19,924 nt of DNA from the NCBI GenBank assembly GCA_023429685.1, contig JAEZDF010000024.1:1-19924 (forward strand). Reading direction: 5' to 3'. The stretch is from Bacillota bacterium. Lineage in GTDB: Bacteria > Bacillota > Clostridia > Oscillospirales > Ruminococcaceae. The position numbers were made by a program, and so were the translations under genes. The notes below the pieces were generated by a model. It saw only the letters and a list, made by a program, of their open reading frames with translations. It made no database searches and was not told the DNA's origin. This document shows, piece by piece, positions 1 to 8,165 of the stretch. The stretch's first letter is position 1, and each line of letters starts with the position of its first letter.

Positions 1-369
1 ATTAGCAACATTTTAGCATTTCGGCAAATTCAGCGCAAGAACGACGATGCCAAAAATTTGCGTGATATTGCATGTTTTTCATGCAGATGATAGAAACAAC
101 CCGCTCAATTTTCCCCTTTTGCGTATGCACAAAGAACTTTGCGCATATTTATTGTAACGGAAGTGTTCGCGAGCTGACCTGCCAAACACAGGTCGCATTT
201 TAAACCCAATTCACGGGGGCAATACGAATTGTTGTTAGAAACGTAGATAAAAAATCTTCGCAAACCACATAAATCAACACGTTTGCTCGATTTTGTATCC
301 ATTTCTTAAATAAAGCTACGTATAAATCCCCATTTATTTACGCCGTTAAACGGTGAGACGGAGGTTGTT
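1..369. other. Leading gene-poor stretch, no supported gene
   Basis: I see no convincing gene here. A + strand frame is open from base 1 to a TGA at 88-90 and could be the tail of an upstream gene, but it shows no recognisable family. A 65-codon frame on the - strand (302 to 105) has no good ribosome binding site and no recognisable domain. A perfect 6-bp hairpin (TGCATG 69-74, five-T loop, CATGCA 80-85) is visible without a following T-run. The right end carries the ribosome binding site GGAGG (about 361-365) of the next gene. Confidence 0.5.
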
Positions 370-1071
370 ATGGCAAACTGTGCTGCGTGGGTGGATACCG
401 TTACAATGGAAAGCGAATTAAGTCATCAGCAAAATGCGGTGCTGCACTATAAGATTACATATCCTCAGTTTTCGGGAACCTACTTTCAGCGGATGCTGTG
501 TGAGTTGAACTGCCTGTACAAGGCAAAGGCACAGGCCTTGCAGCAGGGGCGGGTTCGCGAGTTGTTTTGTCAGGCAACAAGCGAGGTGGCGGGCGCTCAA
601 ACGCAGGAGACTGAAAACAACGCACGTATGCCCCGCTATGACCTTGCGGTAACGTTTCAAACGCCGTTTAACCAAAACGGTGTACTGAGTCTGTATTTTG
701 ATCAGTACGAGTTTACGGGCGGTGCCCACGGCAACACGGTACGCTGCTCTGAAAGCTGGAATCTACAGCGCGGCAGCTGCCTGCTGATGCGCGACCTGTT
801 CGCAAGACAGGTAAACTACAAAGCATACCTGATTGAGCACATCAACAAACAGATTGCCACACAGATGGAAACCGATGATTCCATCTATTTTGACGATTAC
901 GCTTGCCTAACCGTTCGCTACTTTAACGAACGTCAGTTCTATCTTTCGCCCGAAGGGATTGTTGTGTACTATCAGCAATACGAAATCGCCCCTTATGCCA
1001 CCGGTATTCCCACCTTTGTCATCCCCTACTCTCAAGGCTGTATCTCTATGCCGGGAAGCGGCTGCCGCTAA
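370..1071 (+). CDS. DUF4163/DUF3298 domain protein (RsiV/PdaC-like domain)
   Basis: A 233-residue protein of the DUF4163 plus DUF3298 architecture. The C-terminal half shows the family hallmarks: a YEFTGGAHGNT stretch near residues 117-127, then a LFARQVNYKAYL segment, a FYLSPEGIVVYYQQYEIAPY block around residues 190-209, and a closing FVIPY. In characterised proteins this domain is the extracytoplasmic lysozyme-binding part of the anti-sigma factor RsiV, and it also occurs in PdaC. Here I see neither a signal peptide nor a membrane helix, and no anti-sigma N-terminus, so it is not an RsiV orthologue and may be cytoplasmic. The start is the ATG preceded by GGAGG with a short spacer. It is monocistronic, closed by the terminator at 1104-1163. 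Its function is unknown; the family call is firm. Confidence 0.85.
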   Translation: MANCAAWVDTVTMESELSHQQNAVLHYKITYPQFSGTYFQRMLCELNCLYKAKAQALQQGRVRELFCQATSEVAGAQTQETENNARMPRYDLAVTFQTPFNQNGVLSLYFDQYEFTGGAHGNTVRCSESWNLQRGSCLLMRDLFARQVNYKAYLIEHINKQIATQMETDDSIYFDDYACLTVRYFNERQFYLSPEGIVVYYQQYEIAPYATGIPTFVIPYSQGCISMPGSGCR

Positions 1072-1103
1072 ACGGCTTGCAACACCATTGTTTGTGTACC
1101 ACG

Positions 1104-1163
1104 AGCACCTGTGTCGTGGCGTGAGATGAAGCTTCATCCACTCCATCACACAGGTGCTTTTTT
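1104..1163 (+). terminator. Intrinsic terminator after the DUF3298 gene
   Basis: A perfect 11-bp stem (AGCACCTGTGT at 1104-1114 with ACACAGGTGCT at 1148-1158) is followed directly by a T-run (1158-1163). The loop itself contains a 14-bp palindrome, GATGAAGCTTCATC (1125-1138), so the RNA can form a second hairpin inside the first. It separates the DUF3298 gene from the polysaccharide operon. Confidence 0.85.
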
Positions 1164-1211
1164 ACGATTTTTTTGCATTTATCTGCTGTGGCACGCAAAT
1201 ACTAATGCTGT

Positions 1212-1242
1212 TTGATACACCACAATGCTTTTACAATATACT
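1212..1242 (+). promoter_or_regulatory. Candidate sigma-A promoter of the polysaccharide operon
   Basis: TTGATA (1212-1217) and TATACT (1237-1242) resemble -35 and -10 boxes. The 19-bp spacer is longer than ideal; AATATA at 1235-1240 would give 17 bp with a poorer -10 box. It lies between a strong upstream terminator and the first gene of a seven-gene co-directional cluster, where a promoter is expected. Confidence 0.45.
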
Positions 1243-1273
1243 GTATGGGCATGGGAAGGGCAAGGAAGTATGA

Positions 1274-3163
1274 ATGAGCGCTAAAGCAACAAGAGCAAGA
1301 TATATTCTGCTTCTCGGCTTTTTGGACCTTTTGTGCTCGGCGGGCTCTGTCATTATCGGGTTTCGGCTTAAATTCGGCTTTGTAGGTAGGATTCCCACGC
1401 ACTATACCGAAAACACCAACTTTTACATCCTTGCGGTATTTGTGTTTACGGTATTGTTTAATGCGTTGTTCCGGGTATATTCCCCCATGAGACGAAGCAT
1501 TGATGTTGCCCACATCTCGCTGCTGCTTCCGTCCACCGCCATGGTGTTTGCCTCACTGGTGCTTGCCGACCGCTCGCTTAGGCTGGGAATGCCGGTGGAG
1601 GTAATGGGGATTATCTGCGCGTTTTTATTGTGCCTTATGCTGATGGCTCGCATGGTTGTAAAGGGGCTGCGCATTGCAAACATTTGGTACGAGAGCACGT
1701 GGAGCAGCAAGGGTGCAAAGCGAATTATCATCTACGCCGCAGGAGAGATGGGCAAATATCTTTATACCAAGCTGTCCGTCAACCCCCATTCGGGGCGAAA
1801 GGTCGTGGCGTTTATTGATGACGACCACGCCCTGCACGGCAAGCGCATTGGTTCAGCAAGGGTCTTGGGTGGCTTTCGCAGCCTTGTTTACGCTATTCGC
1901 ACCTATGCCGCAGACGAGGTCATTATCGCGCTGCCAAGTGCCGATACCGAGCTTGTGAAGCGCATTGTAACGGTATGCCGACAATGCAAGGTGGAGGTCT
2001 CGCGTTTTGGCAGTATTGAGAACATCGACAGTCCCGAAAAGGCAAACATCAGCGGCATTCGGCTGGAAGACCTGCTACGCCGCGATAAGATTAACCTGAA
2101 CATGAAGGTGGTACGCGCCTTTTTGCAGGGACGCACCGTTTTGGTAACGGGTGGCGCGGGGTCTATCGGCTCGGAGATCTGCCGCCAAGTTTTGCAGTTT
2201 GGTGCTGCAAGGGTCGTGGTGTTTGACATCGATGAAAACGGGCTGTTTGACCTGGGCAATGAGCTACGCGATGCCTTTGCGGAGGATCGTTTTTTTCTTC
2301 GCATCGGCTCGATTCGCGATACTGCTCGGCTTGCCCAGCTGTTTAACGAGTTTTCCCCCGACGTGGTGTTTCATGCGGCAGCGCACAAGCATGTGCCGAT
2401 GATGGAGGACAACCCGTTTGAGGCGATTAAAAACAACGTATTCGGAACCCTTACCGTCGCACGCGCCGCTTCCCGCCATCACTGCGGGCAGTTTGTGTTA
2501 ATCTCTACCGACAAGGCGGTGAACCCCGCCAACATCATGGGGGCGTCCAAGCGCATTGCCGAGCGGTGCATTCAGATGCTGGGTGCAAGCGGCAAAACGG
2601 TGTTTGCCGCCGTGCGTTTTGGCAATGTTTTGGGCAGCAGTGGCAGTGTTGTGCCGTTTTTTATGAAACAGATTGAAAACGGCGGGCCGATAACGGTAAC
2701 GCATCCCGATATGCGGCGGTATTTTATGACCATCCCCGAGGCGGTGCAGCTGGTTTTAGAGGCGGGCGGCATTGCGTCGGGCGGCGAAATCTTTGTGCTG
2801 GATATGGGACAGCCGGTTCGCATCTATGACCTCGCGTGCGACCTGATTATGCTGCACGGGTTAAAACCGGGTGTCGACATCAAGATAGAGTTCTGCGGAT
2901 TGCGCCCGGGTGAAAAGCTGTTTGAGGAGATTCGGCTCGCCGAGGAGGACGTATCAAAAACCGACAACAACAAGATCTACGTGCTCAAGCAAATAGACAG
3001 TGACTTTACCGAGCTTACCCGTCGGCTCGATGAGCTGGAGCATGCGTGCCTGAGGGGGAGTGCCGCCGATCTATTTGAATCGGTACGCGGGCTGGTGCCC
3101 AGTTTTATTCACGGGCGTGGCACGTATGAGGAGGAAGAATCATCATCCGACGAGATATTATAG
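1274..3163 (+). CDS. Membrane-anchored CapD/FlaA1-type nucleotide-sugar 4,6-dehydratase
   Basis: A 629-residue protein of the long CapD/WbpM/PglF family, which converts UDP-GlcNAc to a UDP-4-keto-6-deoxy sugar for capsule or glycan synthesis. The first ~125 residues hold about four membrane segments. A Rossmann-like domain follows (RIIIYAAGEMGKYL near 150). The C-terminal extended-SDR domain starts with TVLVTGGAGSIGSE (288-301), then AAAHKHVPMMEDNP, then STDKAVNPANIMGASKR, in which M422 replaces the usual SDR tyrosine four residues before K426, as is normal for this long subfamily. The length is typical. The start is the ATG at 1274, with GGAAG a few bases upstream. It is the first gene of the polysaccharide operon, and its 3' end overlaps the start region of the flippase gene. 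No aminotransferase or acetyltransferase partner is encoded nearby, so the final sugar is unknown. Confidence 0.92.
   Translation: MSAKATRARYILLLGFLDLLCSAGSVIIGFRLKFGFVGRIPTHYTENTNFYILAVFVFTVLFNALFRVYSPMRRSIDVAHISLLLPSTAMVFASLVLADRSLRLGMPVEVMGIICAFLLCLMLMARMVVKGLRIANIWYESTWSSKGAKRIIIYAAGEMGKYLYTKLSVNPHSGRKVVAFIDDDHALHGKRIGSARVLGGFRSLVYAIRTYAADEVIIALPSADTELVKRIVTVCRQCKVEVSRFGSIENIDSPEKANISGIRLEDLLRRDKINLNMKVVRAFLQGRTVLVTGGAGSIGSEICRQVLQFGAARVVVFDIDENGLFDLGNELRDAFAEDRFFLRIGSIRDTARLAQLFNEFSPDVVFHAAAHKHVPMMEDNPFEAIKNNVFGTLTVARAASRHHCGQFVLISTDKAVNPANIMGASKRIAERCIQMLGASGKTVFAAVRFGNVLGSSGSVVPFFMKQIENGGPITVTHPDMRRYFMTIPEAVQLVLEAGGIASGGEIFVLDMGQPVRIYDLACDLIMLHGLKPGVDIKIEFCGLRPGEKLFEEIRLAEEDVSKTDNNKIYVLKQIDSDFTELTRRLDELEHACLRGSAADLFESVRGLVPSFIHGRGTYEEEESSSDEIL
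3129..3147 (+). promoter_or_regulatory. Shine-Dalgarno and isoleucine-codon start region of the flippase gene
   Basis: AGGAGG (3129-3134) lies inside the end of the dehydratase gene. In the flippase frame the nearest upstream stop is TGA at 3127-3129. Between it and the first ATG (3208) there is no ATG, GTG or TTG. Three consecutive ATC codons (3139, 3142, 3145) sit 4-10 bases after AGGAGG, and ATC 3142 has the best spacing (7 bases). A start here is inferred from spacing and from family-like sequence upstream of 3208. Confidence 0.5.
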
Positions 3164-4419
3164 GGCGAATAACGGGCAACCCGTTTTTACAAAATGTCAT
3201 TATCCTGATGAGCGGCTCTGTGGTATCGCAGATCATTCCGTTTGTCACCTCCCCCCTACTCGGTCGAATCTATTCCCCCGAGTTGTTTAGCGTGCTTGCT
3301 TTGTTTTTGTCTACCGTCAACATCCTTGACGTGTTTGCGACACTCAAATACGACCTTGCAATCGTAGTCGCCGATAACGAGAAAGACGCTGCGGCGACCT
3401 TATGGCTATGCATTATTATAAACTGTTTGCTGAGCCTGCTTGTTCTTGCGGCAACGCCGTTTGTCATCCTGCTTTTTCCCCGTTTTGTGGGTGCGCAGAG
3501 TGCATGGGTGTATCTGGTGCCGCTTTCGGTGTTGTTTACCTCTTTGTTTACAGCCTTAAGCTACTATAACCTGCGTCTTGACCGCTACAAGCGCATCACA
3601 CAGGCGAACATCGTGCGCTCGGTCACCGCGGCGGCACTGCAGGTGGGGCTTGGGCTGCTGGGGTTTGGCGCATACGGGCTGATGCTTGGTCAGGTCACCG
3701 CGTATCTTGTCGCATGCATCCTACTGCTGTACGACGTGCGTAGTTATCTTCCCCGCCCGAACCTTTCGCTAATTAAGGCGGCGGCAAAACGCCACCGCAA
3801 GTTTCCGCTCTTTACCCTGCCGGGAACCCTTGCCAACACACTGAGCTATAATCTTGTATCGTATTTTCTCAACGGTTTTTTTGTTCCCGCACAGCTTGGG
3901 TATTACACACTGGTCAACCAGGTGCTCAGCACACCCTTGACGGTTATCTCCGGCGCGGTGGGCAATGTGTTTTTAAAGAAGAGCGCAGACGACGCAACCG
4001 CAAAGTCACTAAGCGTTAAAACCTTTGACGCAATCACCCGTGCATTGTTTTGCCTGTCGGTGCCCATCTTTGCCGTGCTATTTATATTTGCCACCCCCAT
4101 CCTGCGCATCTTCTTGGGGGAGCAGTGGGCGGCGGCGGGTGATATGGTTCGCGCGCTGATACCGATGTTCTTTGTGCGGTTTGTGGTAATGCCCGTAACC
4201 ACCAGCGCAATTGTGGCGGGGAGACAGGGGGCGTCGATGGTGTGGCAGTTCTCGCTCCTTGCCGCGTCGGTGCTGCCCGCCTTGATTCAGATAGTTTACC
4301 CGCTTGCCATCAATCGGTATTTAACGCTGTTATCCCTGTTGTTTGCCATAAGCTACGCGGCGTTTTATTTGTATTGCCGAAGGCTGTTAACAAAGAGCGG
4401 ACAAACGCGCAGTCCATAA
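3142..4419 (+). CDS. Wzx-type polysaccharide flippase (MATE/PST superfamily)
   Basis: A polytopic membrane protein of about 425 residues that would flip the lipid-linked repeat unit across the membrane. Most of the sequence is hydrophobic helices. The N-terminal block NPFLQNVIILMSG, followed by SQIIPFVTSPLLGRIYSPE, matches the opening of the oligosaccharide flippase family; the first four or so helices and the following cytoplasmic stretch (RSYLPRPNLSLIKAAAKRHRKFP) are also typical. An ATG exists at 3208, but starting there would cut the conserved NPFLQNVIIL segment and part of the first helix, so I place the start at ATC 3142 behind AGGAGG. This is uncertain by one codon either way. The gene overlaps the dehydratase gene by about 20 bases and is followed after 47 bases by the polymerase/ligase gene, consistent with translational coupling. 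Confidence 0.8.
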   Translation: MIRRDIIGRITGNPFLQNVIILMSGSVVSQIIPFVTSPLLGRIYSPELFSVLALFLSTVNILDVFATLKYDLAIVVADNEKDAAATLWLCIIINCLLSLLVLAATPFVILLFPRFVGAQSAWVYLVPLSVLFTSLFTALSYYNLRLDRYKRITQANIVRSVTAAALQVGLGLLGFGAYGLMLGQVTAYLVACILLLYDVRSYLPRPNLSLIKAAAKRHRKFPLFTLPGTLANTLSYNLVSYFLNGFFVPAQLGYYTLVNQVLSTPLTVISGAVGNVFLKKSADDATAKSLSVKTFDAITRALFCLSVPIFAVLFIFATPILRIFLGEQWAAAGDMVRALIPMFFVRFVVMPVTTSAIVAGRQGASMVWQFSLLAASVLPALIQIVYPLAINRYLTLLSLLFAISYAAFYLYCRRLLTKSGQTRSP

Positions 4420-4466
4420 CCCCGGCGCATCATACCGCTTGCGCTGTAAACAGGAGAGAAACGCCA

Positions 4467-5864
4467 TTGAACGATGCAACGAAACGGATAAAAAACGCCG
4501 CCCCGCAGACATTTGAGGTTTTGTACCTTGGTTGCCTGTTCTTTATGACCTTTGAAATTGCTGTTCCTTTACCCATAAGCCCTTTCAAGGGGATATATAT
4601 TGCCGCCTTTGTCGTGCTCGCGTTGCGCGCTACCCTGCTGCGGGAGGGGTTGTCGCTGCTGCTGCCGACCACTCTGCGCAAGGGGCATATCCTTCTGCCG
4701 TTGTTTTTGCTTTTGGGGTATCTCATCTGGGACGCTGTGGGTCTGTTGTACTCGCCGGATGTGGAGTATGCCGCACGCAAATACTATGTAGTGCTGCCGA
4801 TGCTGTTGTTTATCATCCCAACGCTGTGTTATGCAAAAGACGAAACGCATTTGAACAGGCTATACCTCACCCTAGGGTGGTCGGGTGCCGCCGTGCTGCT
4901 GTTTTCGCTTTCGAACTACTTTGTGTTTGAGTTTATTCCGCTGTCGTATATCCGCCGCCTTTCTACAATTGCCGATTACAACCGTTATGCCGAAAACCTT
5001 TTTATTGCCCTCGTGCTGATGGGTTACAGCATTATCGGCACAAACCGCCGTAGCCACCGCCGCTCGCTGATGCTGTTTGCCGGTTTGGTGCTGTTTGCCG
5101 CTGCCATTACAGTAAGCGGCTCGCGGCGAACCTACCTGCTTATGTTCCCTGCCGTCGTCCTACTACTACTGTATCGCGCGTTTTACATCGTGCGGTACAG
5201 CGACTCGGAGCGCAAGGCGTTTGCTCGGCTGTGCTCGGGTTGTGCCCTGTGCGTCTTGGGTGCAATAACAGTGTTTGCGCTGCAGGCGGGTTTTGAGCGG
5301 TACTCCGACATCAAATACGAGCAGCTGGTAGAAGGCGGCGGCGTGGTAAGCGAAGAAAACAGCGTCGATGCCGTGATCGACTCCATCTCCGGCGGCGGGA
5401 TGTTTGAAAAGCGCGCCGTAATATGGCGTGTGGCGGCAGACACGGCGCTAGATTACGATTTTCAGGACATACTAGTAGGGCGTGGCAGCGGCTACGACTC
5501 CTACCTTTACGACCACACCTCAGATGAAGCCCTAGCGACGCTTTATAAAAGCGTTGAGCCAAAACCAAAGAACTGGATGAACCCACACAACTTTGTGATT
5601 GCTGATTTTTTAAACGGCGGGCTGATTGGCATCCTTCTTTCTCTTGGGCTTGCTGCCTCCCTCTTTGCCAGCCTTTGGGCGGTTTTTGTTCGTCGCCCGG
5701 GTCGTGCGCTCGGGCCGTTAACCGTGGCGGCGTTTGTGTATTTCGGGGCGTTTATCTCAGGGCGCTACGGATTTGTGAACGACAAGTTTTTTTATATTGT
5801 GCTTGCATCTATTGTTGCGGAGCATGCCCTTGCAATGCGTGCCCGCCCTGCAACGGGAAGGTGA
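4467..5864 (+). CDS. Wzy / O-antigen ligase family membrane protein
   Basis: A 465-residue polytopic membrane protein of the O-antigen ligase/polymerase superfamily (Wzy_C type), which would polymerise or transfer lipid-linked glycan on the outer face of the membrane. About ten or more hydrophobic helices are visible, with one large soluble loop (roughly residues 275-370). That loop leads into the diagnostic NPHNFVIADFLNGGLIGIL stretch, with H374. The frame is open further upstream into the flippase gene, but that part reads as non-membrane shadow sequence. The TTG at 4467 has GGAGAG at 4453-4458, giving an 8-base spacer, so I choose it. Seven bases separate its stop from the next gene's likely start. 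Polymerase and ligase cannot be told apart from the sequence; in a Gram-positive locus with a flippase, polymerase is the likelier role. Confidence 0.83.
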   Translation: MNDATKRIKNAAPQTFEVLYLGCLFFMTFEIAVPLPISPFKGIYIAAFVVLALRATLLREGLSLLLPTTLRKGHILLPLFLLLGYLIWDAVGLLYSPDVEYAARKYYVVLPMLLFIIPTLCYAKDETHLNRLYLTLGWSGAAVLLFSLSNYFVFEFIPLSYIRRLSTIADYNRYAENLFIALVLMGYSIIGTNRRSHRRSLMLFAGLVLFAAAITVSGSRRTYLLMFPAVVLLLLYRAFYIVRYSDSERKAFARLCSGCALCVLGAITVFALQAGFERYSDIKYEQLVEGGGVVSEENSVDAVIDSISGGGMFEKRAVIWRVAADTALDYDFQDILVGRGSGYDSYLYDHTSDEALATLYKSVEPKPKNWMNPHNFVIADFLNGGLIGILLSLGLAASLFASLWAVFVRRPGRALGPLTVAAFVYFGAFISGRYGFVNDKFFYIVLASIVAEHALAMRARPATGR

Positions 5865-5871
5865 TGGACAG

Positions 5872-6927
5872 TTGATTTTGTTTGTGTGCTATACCGATAT
5901 TGGCAACACCACCTCCGGCTCGACCATGCGCCCGAAAATGATGTATGAGGCGTTTTGTCAGCTGGGTGATGAGGTGCTGCTTCTGAGCGGCGCGCAGCAA
6001 GACCGTGACCGCCGCCACCGCGCGGTGCGCGGAATCTATGCGCAGCTACAGACAAAAACGCCCCAATTCTGCTACATTGAGCTGCCCAGCGGTCCGATTT
6101 TCGGCTCGGAGGATCGGCGTCTTTTGCTGTATTTAAAGCGTCTAGGGGTTCCGTGCGCCGCCTTTTACCGGGACGCCTACTACCGCTTTGCCTCGTGGTG
6201 GGATGTGCCTGCGTATAAGAAGGCGGTAATTCGGCTGCTACACACGGTGGATAATCTGCTTTTGCGCCGTTGTTGTGACATTGTGTACTTTCCGTCTAAA
6301 AGCATGGCAAAGCTGTTTTCATTTCCTCGCACCGGGGTTCTGCCGCCCGCATGCGAGGCACGCTTTTTAAAGCCGCGGGAACAACCACGCAACTGCATCT
6401 ACGTCGGGGGACTATCCCACCGGTACGGTACCGACCTGCTGCTACTCGCGTTTGACCAGCTAAACCGAAACGACAACTACCCGCTTACCATCGTTTGCCG
6501 CGAGGCTGAAGTAAATGAAATCCCCCCCGCTTACCGCGGCAAGCCGTGGCTTACGATTGCCCATGCCTCCGGCGAGAAGTTAACCGAACACTACGCTGGC
6601 GCAGACATCGGTCTGTACTGTGGCAGGCGGGACCTCTACATGGATTTTGCGATGCCCGTCAAGGTGTTTGAATACCTTTCTCACGGGCTTGCGGTGGTGA
6701 CGACAAACTGCATTGAGATTGCCGCCTTTGTACGTAAAAACGGGGTGGGTACGGTTGTAAACGACGACGCGCGCTCGATAGCGGCAGGCGTGCGCGAGAT
6801 GATGTCGCGCCCAAAGGCGTACCGCACCTGTTACGAGAACATTGTGCGCACGGTAAAAGAGGGCAACCTGTGGACCCACCGTGCACAGCAGGTAACCGAT
6901 GACCTCATGCAAAAAACGGATGATTAG
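5872..6927 (+). CDS. GT-B fold glycosyltransferase (family 4-like)
   Basis: About 351 residues, a cytoplasmic or peripheral glycosyltransferase that would add one sugar of the repeat unit. The beginning, LILFVCYTDIGNTTSGSTMR, is a GT-B N-terminal strand followed by a glycine-rich acceptor or donor loop. The C-terminal domain starts at YVGGLSHRYGTDLLLLAF and contains DIGLYCGRR and MPVKVFEYLSHGLAVVTTN, the sugar-nucleotide binding region of family 4 enzymes. Codons upstream of 5872 in this frame lie inside the preceding gene and look like shadow sequence. TTG 5872 follows GGAAGGTG (5857-5864) by 7 bases, and a second TTG at 5878 is an alternative start. Donor and acceptor cannot be predicted. 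The sequence is less canonical than the next glycosyltransferase: it lacks the usual ExFGxxxxE motif. Confidence 0.8.
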   Translation: MILFVCYTDIGNTTSGSTMRPKMMYEAFCQLGDEVLLLSGAQQDRDRRHRAVRGIYAQLQTKTPQFCYIELPSGPIFGSEDRRLLLYLKRLGVPCAAFYRDAYYRFASWWDVPAYKKAVIRLLHTVDNLLLRRCCDIVYFPSKSMAKLFSFPRTGVLPPACEARFLKPREQPRNCIYVGGLSHRYGTDLLLLAFDQLNRNDNYPLTIVCREAEVNEIPPAYRGKPWLTIAHASGEKLTEHYAGADIGLYCGRRDLYMDFAMPVKVFEYLSHGLAVVTTNCIEIAAFVRKNGVGTVVNDDARSIAAGVREMMSRPKAYRTCYENIVRTVKEGNLWTHRAQQVTDDLMQKTDD

Positions 6928-6947
6928 CGGGTAAGGAGGCGGATGCG

Positions 6948-8039
6948 GTGAGGATTCTGTTTGTATCTGCTGCAAACTCTTCGCACACCGTCAAGTGGGT
7001 GAATATCCTTGCACAGCGCGGTCATCAGGTGGTGCTTGCGTCGCAGATAGACCACCGCGCCGAGAAGGATGCGCTTAACCCGCTGGTTCGCGTTGAGTAC
7101 CTTCAATATCCCGGCGCGTTGGGCTACTACCGCAACGCGGCACAGCTGCGCGAGCTTGCGGCGGTAACGCTTCCCGATGTGGTAAACGCCCACTATGCAA
7201 CAGGCTACGGCACCTTGGCGCGCAGGGCACAGGTGAAACCGCTTTTGCTGTCTATCTGGGGTAGCGATGTGTACGACTTCCCGCAAAAAAGCAGGTTTCA
7301 CCGGGGGCTGCTCGAAGCAAACCTTTCAAACGCACAGGCGATTGCATCCACAAGCCTAATCATGGCAAAAGAGGCAGAGCAGTACATGAAGAACGGCACG
7401 CCGGTTTTCATCACCCCGTTCGGCGTGGACACAGGGCTGTTCTGCCCCGTTCCCCGCACGGGACAGGAGGAATTTGTGGTGGGCACCGCAAAGCGTCTCG
7501 AGCCGGAAAGCGGGGTGGATATCCTGCTCAAGGCGTTTCGCCTGTTTCGCACGCAGGTACGCATAAAAAACCCCGCGGGCAGAACGAAGCTGCGCATCTA
7601 CGGAAACGGCAGTGAATACGCACCGCTAATGGGGCTTGCACGGGATATTTTGATTAGCGACGACACCGAGTTTTACGGGCAGATTGCCAATAACGATGTG
7701 GCAAAGGCGTTTGCCGGCATGGATGTGGTATGCCTGCCGAGTGTGCGCGAAAGCTTTGGCGTTGCCGCGGTGGAGGCAATGGCGTGCGCACGTCCAGTTA
7801 TCACCAGCGGGGCGGATGGTTTTTTAGAGACGGTGGAAAACGACGTAACGGGCATCATCCTTCCAAACCTAACCGAAGCCCTGCTTGCCGATGCCATGCT
7901 AAAGCTGTACAGCGACCCCCTGCTGCGCCGCGCGATGGGAGAATCGGGTCGCCGCCGCGCCGTGGTGCTGTACTCATTGGAGGAGTGCGCGCGGGGGATG
8001 GAGGACGCGCTTGCGTACACGGCAAGGCTTGCGGATTAG
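6948..8039 (+). CDS. Glycosyltransferase family 4
   Basis: A 363-residue GT-B glycosyltransferase. It opens with MRILFVSAANSSHTVKWVN, a classic N-terminal strand-loop. The acceptor-side domain includes LLLSIWGSDVYDFP. The C-terminal donor domain begins near GTAKRLEPESGVDILLKAF and contains the ESFGVAAVE motif (E268 and E276, the EX7E pair), followed by AMACARPVITS. This family transfers sugars from nucleotide donors with retention of configuration. The start is the GTG at 6948, preceded by TAAGGAGG (6932-6939) with 8 bases spacing. It lies 20 bases after the previous gene, in the same operon. The sugar specificity is unknown. It is followed by an unusual interrupted inverted repeat (8063-8111) rather than directly by the next gene. 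Confidence 0.9.
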   Translation: MRILFVSAANSSHTVKWVNILAQRGHQVVLASQIDHRAEKDALNPLVRVEYLQYPGALGYYRNAAQLRELAAVTLPDVVNAHYATGYGTLARRAQVKPLLLSIWGSDVYDFPQKSRFHRGLLEANLSNAQAIASTSLIMAKEAEQYMKNGTPVFITPFGVDTGLFCPVPRTGQEEFVVGTAKRLEPESGVDILLKAFRLFRTQVRIKNPAGRTKLRIYGNGSEYAPLMGLARDILISDDTEFYGQIANNDVAKAFAGMDVVCLPSVRESFGVAAVEAMACARPVITSGADGFLETVENDVTGIILPNLTEALLADAMLKLYSDPLLRRAMGESGRRRAVVLYSLEECARGMEDALAYTARLAD

Positions 8040-8062
8040 CTATAGCGAATTCACTGAAATAA

Positions 8063-8111
8063 TGTCCAAAAAAATCGAGTAAAGGCTTTTACGAAGATTT
8101 TTTTGCGGACA
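8063..8111. repeat. Interrupted inverted repeat between two glycosyltransferase genes
   Basis: Three pairs of arms nest around a GGCT loop. TGTCC (8063-8067) pairs with GGACA (8107-8111), AAAAAAATC (8068-8076) with GATTTTTTT (8096-8104), and GTAAA (8079-8083) with TTTAC (8088-8092). Small internal loops (GA against GAA) and a GC bulge interrupt it. That gives 19 possible base pairs in 49 bases. The T7 tract makes it terminator-like in both directions, though the stem preceding the T-run is short. It could partly terminate or stabilise the operon transcript. Confidence 0.65.
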
Positions 8112-8145
8112 CGAAAAGTTGATTTGGTATTACGCATCGTTGTGC

Positions 8146-8165
8146 AGGAAGGGGCGGGGAGCATT
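8146..8165 (+). promoter_or_regulatory. Shine-Dalgarno and ATT start of a glycosyltransferase gene
   Basis: AGGAAGGGG (8146-8154) is 8 bases before an ATT (8163), which sits where the family's initiator methionine is expected (ATT-NILIINHYAGS). In-frame alternatives are a TTG at 8103, inside the T-tract of the inverted repeat, plus TTG 8124 and GTG 8142, none with a visible Shine-Dalgarno. Confidence 0.5.

Noticed and set aside
105..302. 65-codon frame on the - strand with several cysteines
   Set aside because: There is no Shine-Dalgarno sequence before its ATG, no recognisable domain and no promoter; an open frame this long can occur by chance.
4242..4466. Upstream extension of the polymerase/ligase frame into the flippase gene
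   Set aside because: The extra residues are unlike the family, and a TTG with a good ribosome binding site exists at 4467.
8103..8162. TTG 8103 as start of the third glycosyltransferase
   Set aside because: It lies in the T7 arm region of the inverted repeat, has no Shine-Dalgarno, and adds residues foreign to the family. It is kept only as an alternative.
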